A stretch of 64,000 nt of DNA, taken from Oscillospiraceae bacterium (GTDB lineage: Bacteria; Bacillota; Clostridia; Oscillospirales; Ruminococcaceae). The position numbers and the translations under genes are program-made. Where the stretch lies: contig JAHYZA010000001.1 in assembly GCA_019424695.1 (NCBI GenBank), positions 1 through 64,000 of the forward strand, in the 5' to 3' direction. Positions 1 through 8,379 of this stretch are shown in pieces; within the stretch, counting starts at the first letter, position 1; each line of letters starts with the position of its first letter. Below the pieces are notes generated by a model. The model had not been told where the DNA came from. It saw nothing but the letters and a program-made list of their open reading frames with translations, and made no database searches.

Positions 1-100
1 ACTCCTGCAAAACTGAATAATCCTGCACCCGGGGCTTTTTGTGCTGTCTGCACAATCTGGGTCGGTTCAGAAATCCGTCGGGGAATTTTGATTTTACAGA

Positions 101-784
101 TTACCACCATTCCGGCAGGCGCTGCTTGGGCGTCCGGCGATGGTGCAGCGGCGAAATCTCAGCCTGCAGCACGGCGGCGGCGTAATCCAGGGCCAGCGCC
201 AGCAGGATGCCGAACACCACGTCGATGACGCTGTGCTGTTTGAGCAGCATCGTCGAAAGGGTGATGGAAAGGCAGAGCAGGGCAGCGGCGGGGCGCATCC
301 AGCGGCGGCCGGGCACGTCAAAGCAATTGCTGCGATAGTAGGCCAGCATCAAGGTGACCGAGTTGAACACATGGATGGAGGGGCAGACGTTGGTGGGCGT
401 ATCGTGGCGGTACAAAGCCCGCACCGCTTCGGCAAAGATGTCGGTGCCGGGCACACTGTGGGGCCGCAGGGCCAGACCGTTGGGGACCACGGCGTAAAAC
501 AGCAGCGACAGCGTCATCCCGGCGAACAGCGGCAGGCACAGCCGCCAGAAATCCGCCCGCGGCGCCCGCCATAGTATGTAGAACAGCGTGAATGGAATCC
601 ACGGGAACCACATTACATAGGGGATGATGGCATACTTGCAGAAGGGGATGAGGGCGTCCAGGTGGCAGTGCACCCACAGATCGGGTACGACGATGATCTT
701 TTCCAGCAAAGTGAAGCAGCTCAGATAAAACAATGTATACAGCGCCATGAAACCGATGGGATGGCGCATACACCAGTTACGCAT
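101..784 (-). CDS. PAP2-family membrane phosphatase
   Basis: A 227-residue integral membrane protein of the type 2 phosphatidic acid phosphatase superfamily. The family motifs are recognisable: a PSIH version of the PSGH motif near residue 140, and KQHSVIDVVFG near residue 190, which supplies the second histidine and the aspartate. About six hydrophobic segments surround them. It probably dephosphorylates a lipid phosphate or transfers a phospho-headgroup at the membrane; the spacing resembles inositolphosphotransferase-like (AUR1-type) PAP2 proteins, but substrate cannot be read from sequence. I chose the ATG at 784 because a good AGGAG lies just upstream; a longer reading frame extends further but has no ribosome site. 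It has its own promoter and sits behind a terminator, so it is separate from the membrane-protein pair upstream. Confidence 0.85.
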   Translation of the reverse strand: MRNWCMRHPIGFMALYTLFYLSCFTLLEKIIVVPDLWVHCHLDALIPFCKYAIIPYVMWFPWIPFTLFYILWRAPRADFWRLCLPLFAGMTLSLLFYAVVPNGLALRPHSVPGTDIFAEAVRALYRHDTPTNVCPSIHVFNSVTLMLAYYRSNCFDVPGRRWMRPAAALLCLSITLSTMLLKQHSVIDVVFGILLALALDYAAAVLQAEISPLHHRRTPKQRLPEWW

Positions 785-836
785 AGGAGACTCCTTTGTG
801 AAGATAAGTGGAAAAACATACCTATGGCGATGTATC

Positions 837-866
837 ATTATACGCCTGAAACCTCGACAAAAGCAA
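837..866 (-). promoter_or_regulatory. Promoter for the PAP2 gene
   Basis: On the minus strand a TTGCTT box (861-866) is followed after 18 bases by a perfect TATAAT (837-842). It lies about 50 bases upstream of the start codon at 784. Together with the terminator near 1020-1063 this accounts for the 304-base gap; I see no other gene in the gap. Confidence 0.6.
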
Positions 867-1014
867 GCGGAAAAGCCGACAAGAAAAATTGTACCGTTTT
901 GACGGAATTTGTACGACTTGGCGATGCTATGCCATAAAAAGGCTTTCTGTATACTATAACGACGCAGAATGGAAAAGCATTGCAACTTTTGTAAAATTTT
1001 TTGAAAAACTTTTG

Positions 1015-1063
1015 GGAAAAGCAAAACCGCCCCGCAGCGCAGCAAAGGCGGCAGCGGGGCGGC
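1015..1063 (-). terminator. Intrinsic terminator of the 1089-5202 membrane-protein unit
   Basis: Read on the minus strand, a 9-bp stem CCGCCCCGC/GCGGGGCGG (1054-1062 with 1027-1035) is followed by a T-rich run TTTTGCTTTT. It lies about 25 bases past the stop codon at 1089. Confidence 0.7.
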
Positions 1064-1088
1064 AGGATGATGCAGGGACAAGGCCCGG

Positions 1089-3422
1089 TCAGGGTTGTGC
1101 GGCAGGGCGACGGCGCAGCCAGATATACGCCAAGCAGCCCGCGGCGCACAGCAGCGAGACCACCTCGCAGCCGCGCCACCACAGGGGGCTGTGCCAGGCG
1201 ATGGCGATGGTGCCGCTGTACCCGGCGGGGATGGTCAGCACAATGCGGGCGTTCTCGCCGCTGGCGATGGCAAAAGGTTCGCCGGTGGCGGTGTCGGCGG
1301 TGGTATAGTGGCCATAGTTGAAGATGGGTATCGAGATGTCGGCAGCCTCACCGGTGTTCTCCACGCTCAGCAGCGCGGTGCCCTGCTGTTTTTCGTAGCC
1401 GGTCAGCTTCAGCTCCTCGCTGCCGGGCTTGGGCTGGGCCCAGATCGTTTCATAGATACTGCAACCGTCGATCATATATTCGCCCAGGCCCACATCCCGG
1501 GTGTCGTCCCGGCTGATGGTGTTGGCGGACTGCTCGGAACAGGTCAGCAGCTGCATCTGGAAAACGCCGACGCTCAGCAAGATACAGGCTGCCAGCGCAA
1601 GGGTGACCGGCCGGAGCAGCGCGGGGCGGTGCTGGCCGATCAGGCGCAGCGCCAGCAGCGTGGCGGCGCAGAACAGCAGGGCGGCCAGGGAGAGGAACCG
1701 CCAGGGGTACTGGAAGGTCCCGGCGATCTTGGCGATGCCGTGGCCCAGCCAGTTCTCCACAAAATCCCAGGGGAAGATCTGCATAGCCAGCACGGCGTCC
1801 AGCGTTCCCAGCCCGGCGGTCAGCCGCAGCGCCGGGGAGAGCGTCCACCGGTCCCGGCGGAACAGGCAGAACACCACCAGCGCCAGCCCCAGCAGCAGCG
1901 GCAGGCCCAAAGTCAGGCTCATGTCGGTGGAGGTGCCCTCCGACGTGCCGCCGAAACCGGGGCCAAAGGGATTGAACAGCTGCATCAGGGTCACGCCCTC
2001 CCGCTGGGGCTTGCCCGCCAGGCCGCCGTTGACCTGCAGCGGTACCGACAGCGTGGTGGCAACAAACGGCACCAGGAACCAGGCGCTGAGCCCGAAGGCC
2101 AGCAGCGCGGCCTTGCACCAGGCCAGCAGCCGGGCGGGGCGCAGGGTACGGCGCAGCTGCAGCAGGCAGAACACCAGCAGGAACGCGCCGGTCAGTTCGG
2201 TGGAGATCAAATGGCTCTGCACCAGCGCCGCCATGCCGAAGGCCAGCGGTGCCCACTGGGCAAACCGGGGCTTTTTGCAGGTGTAGATCTCGTACACGCC
2301 CAGCAGTACCAGCGGCAGAAAACTCATGGCGGTGTATTCGCCCACCGCCGCGCGAAAGTAGACGCACACCAGTCGATAGATCGACAGGGTGTACAGCGCC
2401 GCGCCCAGCACACCGCCGCGGCGGCTGCCGGAAAGTTTTGCAAAGCACAGGTAGCTGAAACCGCAGGCAGCCAGCGTCACGGCGAACACATAGACCTGGT
2501 AGCAGGTGCGCAGCGGCAGCCAGGCGTTATACAAAAGGGCAGGCAGCAGCAGGAACAGTTCGCAGTAGCACAGGGGATTGATGTAGCCGTAGCCGTTCAG
2601 GGTGGTGGTGGCCAGCCGTACCGGGAACTGCCCGTAGGAAAGTTCCGCCGCCATGGCGGTGATGCGCTGCAGATGGTAGCGCAGGTCATGCCCGAAATAG
2701 AGCTGGTCGCTGAACAGCGGCAGGCAGGCAAGCACGGTGATGCCCAGCAGCGCCAGCGGCAGCCGCAGGGCACGGCGGCGTGCGGCGCCCCGGTCGCCCA
2801 CACAGGCAAACAGCAGCCAGCCCAGAAAATCCACCGCGGCAAAGAACACCGCAAAGCATACCAGCCGGGTCAGGCGGTAGATGGGCTGCTCGACCAGACG
2901 GATGGAATACAGGTACAGCTGCCCCTCATCGTATTGAAGCGTGGCGGTCAGGTCCTGCAGCCGGGCACCGGAACTGACCCACAGCCGGGTGGACACCGTG
3001 CGGTGGCCGTCGTCCAGGGTCAACGTTTCGGCCTGTACGGCGGAGGGCGTTTTCTCTGAGGAAAAACGCAGGGAGCCGGCGCTCTGCAGCACACTGAAGG
3101 TCGGGGCGTCAGGTGTCTGGCAGGAAAAATACTCCACCGTTACATCGTAGGCGCCGGAAGCCAGGGCTGCCGGCGCCGAGGAGAAGGTGATCTCTTTCTC
3201 GCTCACAAAGGAACCGTCGTTCTCGATCTGCAGCGCGCTGCCGTCCTCGCTCAGCGAGGCAATGCCGGGAAAGGCGTTGGCAAAGGCGTCGGGCGTCAGC
3301 GTCAGGGTATAGGCCGGGCCGAACAACCCGGCAAACAGCCAGACAAGCACCGCCAGTTCCACGGCCAGAGCGGCGGCAAACAGTTTGTTTTTCCGCAGCA
3401 GGGAAAGCGGGTGTTGCATCAT
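1089..3422 (-). CDS. Large GT-C-like polytopic membrane protein
   Basis: A 777-residue membrane protein. An N-terminal hydrophobic helix (about 12-35) is followed by an outside-facing beta-rich stretch of about 130 residues, then a long array of hydrophobic segments from about residue 180 to 640 and a second soluble domain before a C-terminal helix. A first-loop FGHDLRYH motif after the first core helix is typical of the acidic residue found in polyprenyl-phosphate sugar transferases (GT-C fold) and of the related 6-pyruvoyl-tetrahydropterin-synthase-annotated membrane proteins. Role in transferring sugars to envelope polymers is inference. Start is an ATGATG pair with AAGAGG upstream. It is 19 bases downstream of the next gene, so the two form an operon. 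Confidence 0.75.
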   Translation of the reverse strand: MMQHPLSLLRKNKLFAAALAVELAVLVWLFAGLFGPAYTLTLTPDAFANAFPGIASLSEDGSALQIENDGSFVSEKEITFSSAPAALASGAYDVTVEYFSCQTPDAPTFSVLQSAGSLRFSSEKTPSAVQAETLTLDDGHRTVSTRLWVSSGARLQDLTATLQYDEGQLYLYSIRLVEQPIYRLTRLVCFAVFFAAVDFLGWLLFACVGDRGAARRRALRLPLALLGITVLACLPLFSDQLYFGHDLRYHLQRITAMAAELSYGQFPVRLATTTLNGYGYINPLCYCELFLLLPALLYNAWLPLRTCYQVYVFAVTLAACGFSYLCFAKLSGSRRGGVLGAALYTLSIYRLVCVYFRAAVGEYTAMSFLPLVLLGVYEIYTCKKPRFAQWAPLAFGMAALVQSHLISTELTGAFLLVFCLLQLRRTLRPARLLAWCKAALLAFGLSAWFLVPFVATTLSVPLQVNGGLAGKPQREGVTLMQLFNPFGPGFGGTSEGTSTDMSLTLGLPLLLGLALVVFCLFRRDRWTLSPALRLTAGLGTLDAVLAMQIFPWDFVENWLGHGIAKIAGTFQYPWRFLSLAALLFCAATLLALRLIGQHRPALLRPVTLALAACILLSVGVFQMQLLTCSEQSANTISRDDTRDVGLGEYMIDGCSIYETIWAQPKPGSEELKLTGYEKQQGTALLSVENTGEAADISIPIFNYGHYTTADTATGEPFAIASGENARIVLTIPAGYSGTIAIAWHSPLWWRGCEVVSLLCAAGCLAYIWLRRRPAAQP

Positions 3423-3441
3423 TTTTACCTCTTTTCGGGGA

Positions 3442-5202
3442 TCAGCCGTCCCAGATCATGACCTTGGCGTTGAGGATGGAAGAATCTTCCACCGTGGCGA
3501 TGTAATCACCCCGGGCATTGCGCTCGGTCCGGTCGCAGTCCAGCAGACAGATGGAACGGGCCTCCTCGGTGCCGTCGTCCAGCCGCACCGTATACTTGAT
3601 CACGGCGTTGTCAGGCACCACGGCCCCCTGCACATAGACCTGCAGGGTGTCCAGCAGGTCGCCGCTGGTGTCCCGGGCACGGCCGCACCAGGCCAGATCG
3701 TACCCGCCGTAATCGCGGTAGGTCTGGTAGCCGTACACCGAGCCGGTCAGGTCCTCGGGTACTTCGCCGGCCCCCATGACCTGGGCGTGGAGTTCCCGCC
3801 CCGTGAACCGGCTGAAGAAATTGGATTCCGCGTCGGGGTTGCTGCCCCAGACGTTCTCGTTGCACAGGATCAGATCGTCGCCGGTCACCGCATCGGCCAG
3901 CCCGGCTTTGAGGGTGTCGGCAAAGAAGTAGTAGCTCTCCAGATTCTCGGCGTGGTGGTTGCGCAGACAGGCACGGGTATAGGCACCGTTGGCGCACAGT
4001 CCCACGGCGATGGCAGCAGCCAGTACCAGCCGCAGCACCACATTCGGAACTATAGGCAACCGGGTCAGAGCACCCGCCAGCAGGACGACCAAGGAAGCCA
4101 GCAGCAGCGCCAGACCCACGGAACTGGCTGCCGCCGGAATGTAACCCCACTTCCAGGTGATGGCCTCCGGCGCCTGGTAGCGCTCAGAGCAGGCCAGCAG
4201 CAGCGCGGGGCCGGCCCAAAGGCCCAGCCCCAGCAGCGCCAGACCGCCCAGGGTCTTGGGGGCGGTTTTCAGGCGCGGTGCCGCAAAGCAGAGCACCAGT
4301 CCCACCACGATGCCCAGCAGCAGCGGCCACAGTTTGTCGCCATTGGTGATGAGGCCGGGGTCCTGCTCCTGCAGCAGGGGGGTCAGGAAGGGCAGGGAGG
4401 AGGCCATCTGCTGTACCATGACCCGGCCAATCTCGGGCAGGTTCAGCGACAGGGCGTTGCCGGTGGAGCCGGTACCGTGAGACGATGCCAGGTGGAACGC
4501 CAGCGCCACGGCGGTGCCTGCAAGGGTGGGAGCGCAGCCCAGCAGTCCTTTCTTTAGGCTGCGGTACAGTACCACCCACAGCACCACTGCGATAACGGTA
4601 TACATATAACCGATCTCATAGGTACCGCAGGAAACAAACGCCAGAATACCCGCGGCCACGCCCCAGCGGCGGTGGCCGGTGTCCTGCAACCGCAGCAGGC
4701 ACAGCCAGCCGGCCATTGCCCAGAACAGTGCTTTCTGGGGAACAGCATAGTAGCTGTACATGCCCTCGTTGAAGATGGGCGCCAGCGCCAGGGCCAGGGC
4801 GAAACTGCCCAGCGCCAAAGCGTCGCTTCGACTCAGCCAGGCCACCACGCGGCTGGTCAGAAAACCGGCCGCCGCCGTCACGCCGATGATGTACAGCCGG
4901 TAGCTTGTCAGACTGCCGAAGAACAGCAGCGAGAACGCCGACGGATAATGGAACGGGAAGAACCGGACCTGCTGCAGCGTGAAATACCGCAGTCGTTCGG
5001 CCAGGTCCTGCAGAAGATACTGCCAGAAGGACATCCGGTGGAAGTCGAACATCCATTTGTTCAGCGTCAGTCGGTCATCGCCCTCGGGCGGTACGCTGAT
5101 GGTGACGCGCAGATACATGACCGCAAAAACCAGTACCAGCAGATATCCGGCGGCCAGCAGCAGCCGGCGATGCCGCCGGCACAGGGTGGAGATGGAATTC
5201 AT
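3442..5202 (-). CDS. Polytopic membrane protein, putative GT-C glycosyltransferase
   Basis: A 586-residue protein with an N-terminal helix (about 20-40), a short acidic loop containing PEGDDRLT at the position where GT-C enzymes keep catalytic acids, about ten further membrane segments to residue 410, and a soluble C-terminal domain of about 170 residues. I recognise no specific family. The ATG at 5202 is preceded by an excellent AAGGAGG; nine extra codons upstream lack one. It is the first gene of a two-gene minus-strand operon with the 777-residue protein, and both resemble the membrane proteins of the glycan locus at 34-49 kb. Confidence 0.7.
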   Translation of the reverse strand: MNSISTLCRRHRRLLLAAGYLLVLVFAVMYLRVTISVPPEGDDRLTLNKWMFDFHRMSFWQYLLQDLAERLRYFTLQQVRFFPFHYPSAFSLLFFGSLTSYRLYIIGVTAAAGFLTSRVVAWLSRSDALALGSFALALALAPIFNEGMYSYYAVPQKALFWAMAGWLCLLRLQDTGHRRWGVAAGILAFVSCGTYEIGYMYTVIAVVLWVVLYRSLKKGLLGCAPTLAGTAVALAFHLASSHGTGSTGNALSLNLPEIGRVMVQQMASSLPFLTPLLQEQDPGLITNGDKLWPLLLGIVVGLVLCFAAPRLKTAPKTLGGLALLGLGLWAGPALLLACSERYQAPEAITWKWGYIPAAASSVGLALLLASLVVLLAGALTRLPIVPNVVLRLVLAAAIAVGLCANGAYTRACLRNHHAENLESYYFFADTLKAGLADAVTGDDLILCNENVWGSNPDAESNFFSRFTGRELHAQVMGAGEVPEDLTGSVYGYQTYRDYGGYDLAWCGRARDTSGDLLDTLQVYVQGAVVPDNAVIKYTVRLDDGTEEARSICLLDCDRTERNARGDYIATVEDSSILNAKVMIWDG

Positions 5203-5240
5203 CAGGGGCCTCCTTGCCAAAGGATACAAAAATTCACCTT

Positions 5241-5269
5241 ATTATAACACGCGCCCGCGCCCGGCGCAA
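5241..5269 (-). promoter_or_regulatory. Promoter of the two-gene membrane-protein operon
   Basis: Minus strand: TTGCGC (5264-5269), 17-base spacer, perfect TATAAT (5241-5246). The start codon is about 40 bases further on. Confidence 0.7.
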
Positions 5270-5317
5270 TGTGCCGGAATTTGTGCATCCCGGCGTCCGG
5301 ATGCGGCGAAAAACGCC

Positions 5318-5433
5318 GTGTTTTGGCGGATTTGCGCGTTTTGGCCGCACAAGGGATACCGGCTTGCGTTTTGGGCAGAAGTATGGTATCATACATTGCA
5401 ATATGCGTTCACTGTACTTCGGACAAAACGCAT
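5318..5433 (+). repeat. Short direct repeats and inverted repeat around the CorC-like gene promoter
   Basis: GTGTTTTGG at 5318-5326, GCGTTTTGG at 5336-5344 and GCGTTTTGG at 5366-5374 are direct copies; the last overlaps the -35 box. In the leader ATGCGTT (5403-5409) is inverted as AACGCAT (5427-5433). This could be a regulator site or chance in GC-rich DNA. Confidence 0.35.
5364..5392 (+). promoter_or_regulatory. Promoter of the CNNM/CorC-like gene
   Basis: TTGCGT (5364-5369), 17-base spacer, TATCAT (5387-5392). The transcript would start near 5399 and leave a leader of about 70 bases. Confidence 0.6.
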
Positions 5434-5472
5434 AAAATTTTAAAACAGAAAGTAGAGTTGGTAGTTTCCCCC

Positions 5473-6810
5473 ATGGACGATGGCAGTATATTTATGATCG
5501 TTGCACTGGTCATTCTGGTGTGCATGTCGGCTTTCTTTTCTTCGGCCGAAACCGCGTATTCTTCGCTGAACCTGATCCGTCTGCGCAGCCGCGCCGACGC
5601 CGGCGACCGGCAGGCCGCCAAGGTCCTCTCGCTGGCAGAACGGTACGACAGTCTGCTCAGCACCATCCTGATCGGCAATAACATCGTGAACATCGGTGCT
5701 TCTTCTATCGGTACCGTTTTGTTCACCAAGGTACTGGGCGGGGCATATGGTCCCACGGTGTCTACCGTCGTGCTCACACTGGTGGTGCTCACCTTCGGTG
5801 AGATCACCCCCAAAAGCATGGCCAAGGAGATGCCGGAATCGCTGGCCCTGAGCTTTGCGCCCACCCTGAGCGTGCTGGTCACCATCTTCACCCCGCTGAA
5901 CTGGATCTTCGGTCAGTGGAAGAACTTCCTGGCCAAGCGGTTCTACAAGGGCGAGCGGGACACCATCACCGAAGGCGAGCTGGTCACGATGGTCAGTGAA
6001 GCCGAAAAAGACGGCGAGCTGACCGACCGGGAGAGCGAACTGATCCGCAGCGCCATTGAGTTCGACGACGTGGAGGTGCAGGATGTCCTGACCCCCCGGG
6101 TGGACGTGGTGGCTGTGGAGGACGACACCCCCATGGAAGAAGTGGTGGATATGTTTGCCGAGAGCGGGTACTCCCGCCTGCCGGTCTATCATGAGAACAT
6201 CGACAACATCATCGGTGTCGTGCACGAGAAAGACTGCTTTGCGGCATTGCGCAAAGGCAACGTCAAGGAAGTCAAGCTGGAGGACATTGTCGGTCCCACG
6301 CTGTACACCACCACCGCCACGCAGATTTCGAGCCTGCTGCTCACCCTGCGGGAGAACAAACATCACATGGCTGTCGTTGTGGATGAATACGGCGGCACGG
6401 CCGGTATCATCACCCTGGAGGACATCCTGGAAGAGCTGGTGGGTGAAATCTGGGACGAACACGATGACGTGGTGGAGGAGATCCATCAGCAGAGCGACGG
6501 CAGCTGGCTGGTCTCCGGTGCGGCCGGCATCGACGATGTGGCCGAGGAACTGTCCATCCGCGATCAGGAGGAGATCGACGCCATTGCCATCAGCGGCCTG
6601 GTGCAGGAGAAACTGGGCCGTCTGCCCAAGGTGGGCGATCACTTCGCCTGGGGTGACTGCGACGGCACCGTGACCCGTGTGAGCCACCGCCGCGTGCAGG
6701 AGGTCCGTCTGACCCGCCGCCCGCCGGAGGAGGAAGACCCCCACCGCAAGGGCGAACGCCGGGACCACCGCGAGCGGGAAAAGGAACGGGAAAACCGCCG
6801 CGCCCAATAA
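5473..6810 (+). CDS. CNNM/CorC (HlyC-type) transmembrane protein
   Basis: A 445-residue protein with the architecture of the CNNM/CorC family, implicated in Mg2+/Co2+ transport or resistance. Residues about 5-150 form the DUF21 membrane domain (FFSSAETAYSS and LTFGEITPKSMAKE are characteristic). Two CBS domains follow (about 190-310, with VLTPRVDVVAVE and SRLPVY), then a CorC_HlyC domain and a highly charged tail rich in Arg, Glu and His. The start is uncertain: the ATG at 5473 has only a weak ribosome site, and a TTG at 5458 is possible. It stands alone between its own promoter and a strong terminator. Confidence 0.88.
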   Translation: MDDGSIFMIVALVILVCMSAFFSSAETAYSSLNLIRLRSRADAGDRQAAKVLSLAERYDSLLSTILIGNNIVNIGASSIGTVLFTKVLGGAYGPTVSTVVLTLVVLTFGEITPKSMAKEMPESLALSFAPTLSVLVTIFTPLNWIFGQWKNFLAKRFYKGERDTITEGELVTMVSEAEKDGELTDRESELIRSAIEFDDVEVQDVLTPRVDVVAVEDDTPMEEVVDMFAESGYSRLPVYHENIDNIIGVVHEKDCFAALRKGNVKEVKLEDIVGPTLYTTTATQISSLLLTLRENKHHMAVVVDEYGGTAGIITLEDILEELVGEIWDEHDDVVEEIHQQSDGSWLVSGAAGIDDVAEELSIRDQEEIDAIAISGLVQEKLGRLPKVGDHFAWGDCDGTVTRVSHRRVQEVRLTRRPPEEEDPHRKGERRDHREREKERENRRAQ

Positions 6811-6828
6811 CCAATAACAAGTGAAAAA

Positions 6829-6866
6829 GGACGTGCAGACCGATAGGGTTCTGCACGTCCTTTTTT
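6829..6866 (+). terminator. Intrinsic terminator after the CorC-like gene
   Basis: An 11-bp perfect stem GGACGTGCAGA/TCTGCACGTCC with a 10-base loop, followed by six Ts (6861-6866). Confidence 0.92.
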
Positions 6867-6893
6867 GTCGGTTTGTACTCCGCGGCAAATAAC

Positions 6894-6929
6894 AAAAAGA
6901 AAATTCCCGAAACTATTGTTCCGGGAATT
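6894..6929 (-). terminator. Terminator of the tRNA-Val transcript
   Basis: Minus strand, just past the tRNA CCA end: an AATTCCCG/CGGGAATT stem (6922-6929 with 6902-6909) followed by a T-rich run. Confidence 0.75.
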
Positions 6930-6933
6930 CACT

Positions 6934-7009
6934 TGGTGGACGGTACAGGACTCGAACCTGTGACCTCCTGCACGTCAAGCAGATGCTCTACCAGCTGAGC
7001 TAACCGTCC
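6934..7009 (-). tRNA. tRNA-Val (anticodon GAC)
   Basis: The minus strand folds as a complete 76-base cloverleaf: acceptor GGACGGT/ACCGTCC, D-arm GCTC/GAGC, anticodon loop TTGACGT giving GAC, TTCGAGT T-loop, discriminator A and an encoded CCA. It reads GUC (and GUU) valine codons. It is a single-gene transcript with a promoter (7048-7076) and terminator of its own. Confidence 0.95.
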
Positions 7010-7047
7010 ATATTTTGCTTGGCGCCGCGCTTCCTGCGACGCCAGTA

Positions 7048-7076
7048 ATCATACCAAATCCGAAAAGAAAAATCAA
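7048..7076 (-). promoter_or_regulatory. Promoter of the tRNA-Val gene
   Basis: Minus strand: TTGATT (7071-7076), 17-base spacer, TATGAT (7048-7053), about 40 bases before the tRNA. Confidence 0.75.
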
Positions 7077-7160
7077 GCCCTTTTTTCAAAAAAAATAAAC
7101 TTTTTTTGAAAATTACGATTTTTCGTGCTTTTTGTTTCGACAAAAACCGAGCGGCTACGG

Positions 7161-7189
7161 TGGACGGCCACTTGATTTTGTGGTATACT
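7161..7189 (+). promoter_or_regulatory. Promoter of the ruvC operon
   Basis: TGGACG (7161-7166), 17-base spacer, TATACT (7184-7189). The -35 match is moderate. The leader to the TTG start of ruvC is about 25 bases. Confidence 0.5.
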
Positions 7190-7219
7190 ATATCGGTTAA
7201 AGTGGGGAGGTGTAGAAAG

Positions 7220-7717
7220 TTGCGGGTACTGGGGATTGACCCGGGCTATGCCATTGTGGGCTGGGGCGTGGTGGAATACGTGGGCAACCGCTTTTCTCCC
7301 ATAGGCTACGGTGCTGTCCTCACTGAAAAGGACATCCCCTTTGAGCAGCGTCTGGCCGAGATTTACGATTCGGTGCTGGATATCTGCCAGCGCTACCAGC
7401 CGGAGGCCCTCTCCATCGAAAAACTCTACTATCAACACAACCAGACAACGGTCATCGGCGTGGCGGAAGCCCGCGGCGTGATTTTGCTGGCAGCCGCCAA
7501 ATGCGGTGTGCCGATCTATGAATACACCCCCATGCAGGTCAAACAGGCCATCACCGGGTACGGCAAGGCCGTGAAAAAACAGATCCAGGAGATGACCCGC
7601 ATGATGCTGCACCTGGAAACCATCCCCAAACCCGACGACACGGCGGATGCCCTGGGCATGGCCATTGCCCACTGCCATTGCAGCCGCAGCCGTCTGATGG
7701 GCACGCAGCCGCGCTGA
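7220..7717 (+). CDS. ruvC: Holliday junction resolvase RuvC
   Basis: A 165-residue endonuclease that cuts Holliday junctions in the RuvABC branch-migration complex. The four catalytic acids are present: D7 in GIDPGYAIVGWG, E67 in SIEKLYY, and D140 and D143 in KPDDTADALG. The start is a TTG at 7220 preceded by GGGGAGG at the right distance; earlier in-frame starts would add residues before the conserved MRVLGIDPG opening. It is the first gene of ruvC-ruvA-ruvB, which continues without a visible terminator into glmM and beyond. Confidence 0.96.
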   Translation: MRVLGIDPGYAIVGWGVVEYVGNRFSPIGYGAVLTEKDIPFEQRLAEIYDSVLDICQRYQPEALSIEKLYYQHNQTTVIGVAEARGVILLAAAKCGVPIYEYTPMQVKQAITGYGKAVKKQIQEMTRMMLHLETIPKPDDTADALGMAIAHCHCSRSRLMGTQPR

Positions 7718-7756
7718 AGCGCGGCGTCTGCCCTTTGAATTGCGAGGAAACAAACC

Positions 7757-8362
7757 ATGATCTATTGCCTGACAGGCAAAATTCTGAAAAAGACGCTGGA
7801 TTCCGCCGTCATCAGCTGCGGCGGGGTCGGCTATGCCGTGCAGATTCCCGCCACCACCGGCGAGGCGCTGCCCGCCCCGGGGCAGGAGGGCACGGTCTAC
7901 ACCGTGATGAACGTCAGCGAAAACGACGTTTCTCTCTACGGTTTTGCTACGGAGGAGCAGCGGGACTGCTTCAAGATGCTCACCGGGGTGTCCGGTGTGG
8001 GGCCCAAAGCGGGCCTGGCCATCCTCTCGGTAATGACCCCCGAAAAAATTGCGCTGGCGGCCTCCTCCGGCGACCACAAAGCGTTCACCAAGGCGTCGGG
8101 CGTGGGGCCCAAGCTGGCCCAGCGCATCACGCTGGAACTCAAAGACAAAGTGGGTAAGGGCCTGGCCGAAGGCACCGGTTTTGCCGGCAGTGACTTCTCG
8201 GCCCCGGCCCCCAGTTCGGCACCCGCCCAGGCGGTGGCCGCCCTGGTCAGTCTGGGGTATACGCCCTCCGACGCGGCGGCTGCCGTGGCCCGGGTGGACG
8301 AGACTCTGCCTGTGCAGGATATTATCAAAGTGGCGCTGCGCAGCCTTTCGCGCGCCCGGTAA
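7757..8362 (+). CDS. ruvA: Holliday junction branch migration protein RuvA
   Basis: A 201-residue DNA-binding subunit that targets the RuvB motor to Holliday junctions. The N-terminal OB-fold (YCLTGKILKK, then NVSENDVSLYGFAT), tandem helix-hairpin-helix motifs (LTGVSGVGPKAGLAIL and SGVGPKLAQRI) and a C-terminal UBA-like RuvB-contact domain (AALVSLGYTPSDAAAAV) are all present. The gap to ruvB is 17 bases, with an AAGGAGG in it. Confidence 0.96.
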   Translation: MIYCLTGKILKKTLDSAVISCGGVGYAVQIPATTGEALPAPGQEGTVYTVMNVSENDVSLYGFATEEQRDCFKMLTGVSGVGPKAGLAILSVMTPEKIALAASSGDHKAFTKASGVGPKLAQRITLELKDKVGKGLAEGTGFAGSDFSAPAPSSAPAQAVAALVSLGYTPSDAAAAVARVDETLPVQDIIKVALRSLSRAR

Positions 8363-8379
8363 GGAGGGGATAGACCGCT

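Noticed and set aside
1..100. A possible gene end or terminator at the left edge
   Set aside because: One frame is open but too short to judge, and the TTGTGC/GCACAA stem here lacks a T tract on the needed strand.
7184..7200. A second overlapping promoter starting at TTGATT before ruvC
   Set aside because: No -10-like hexamer lies 16-18 bases after it.
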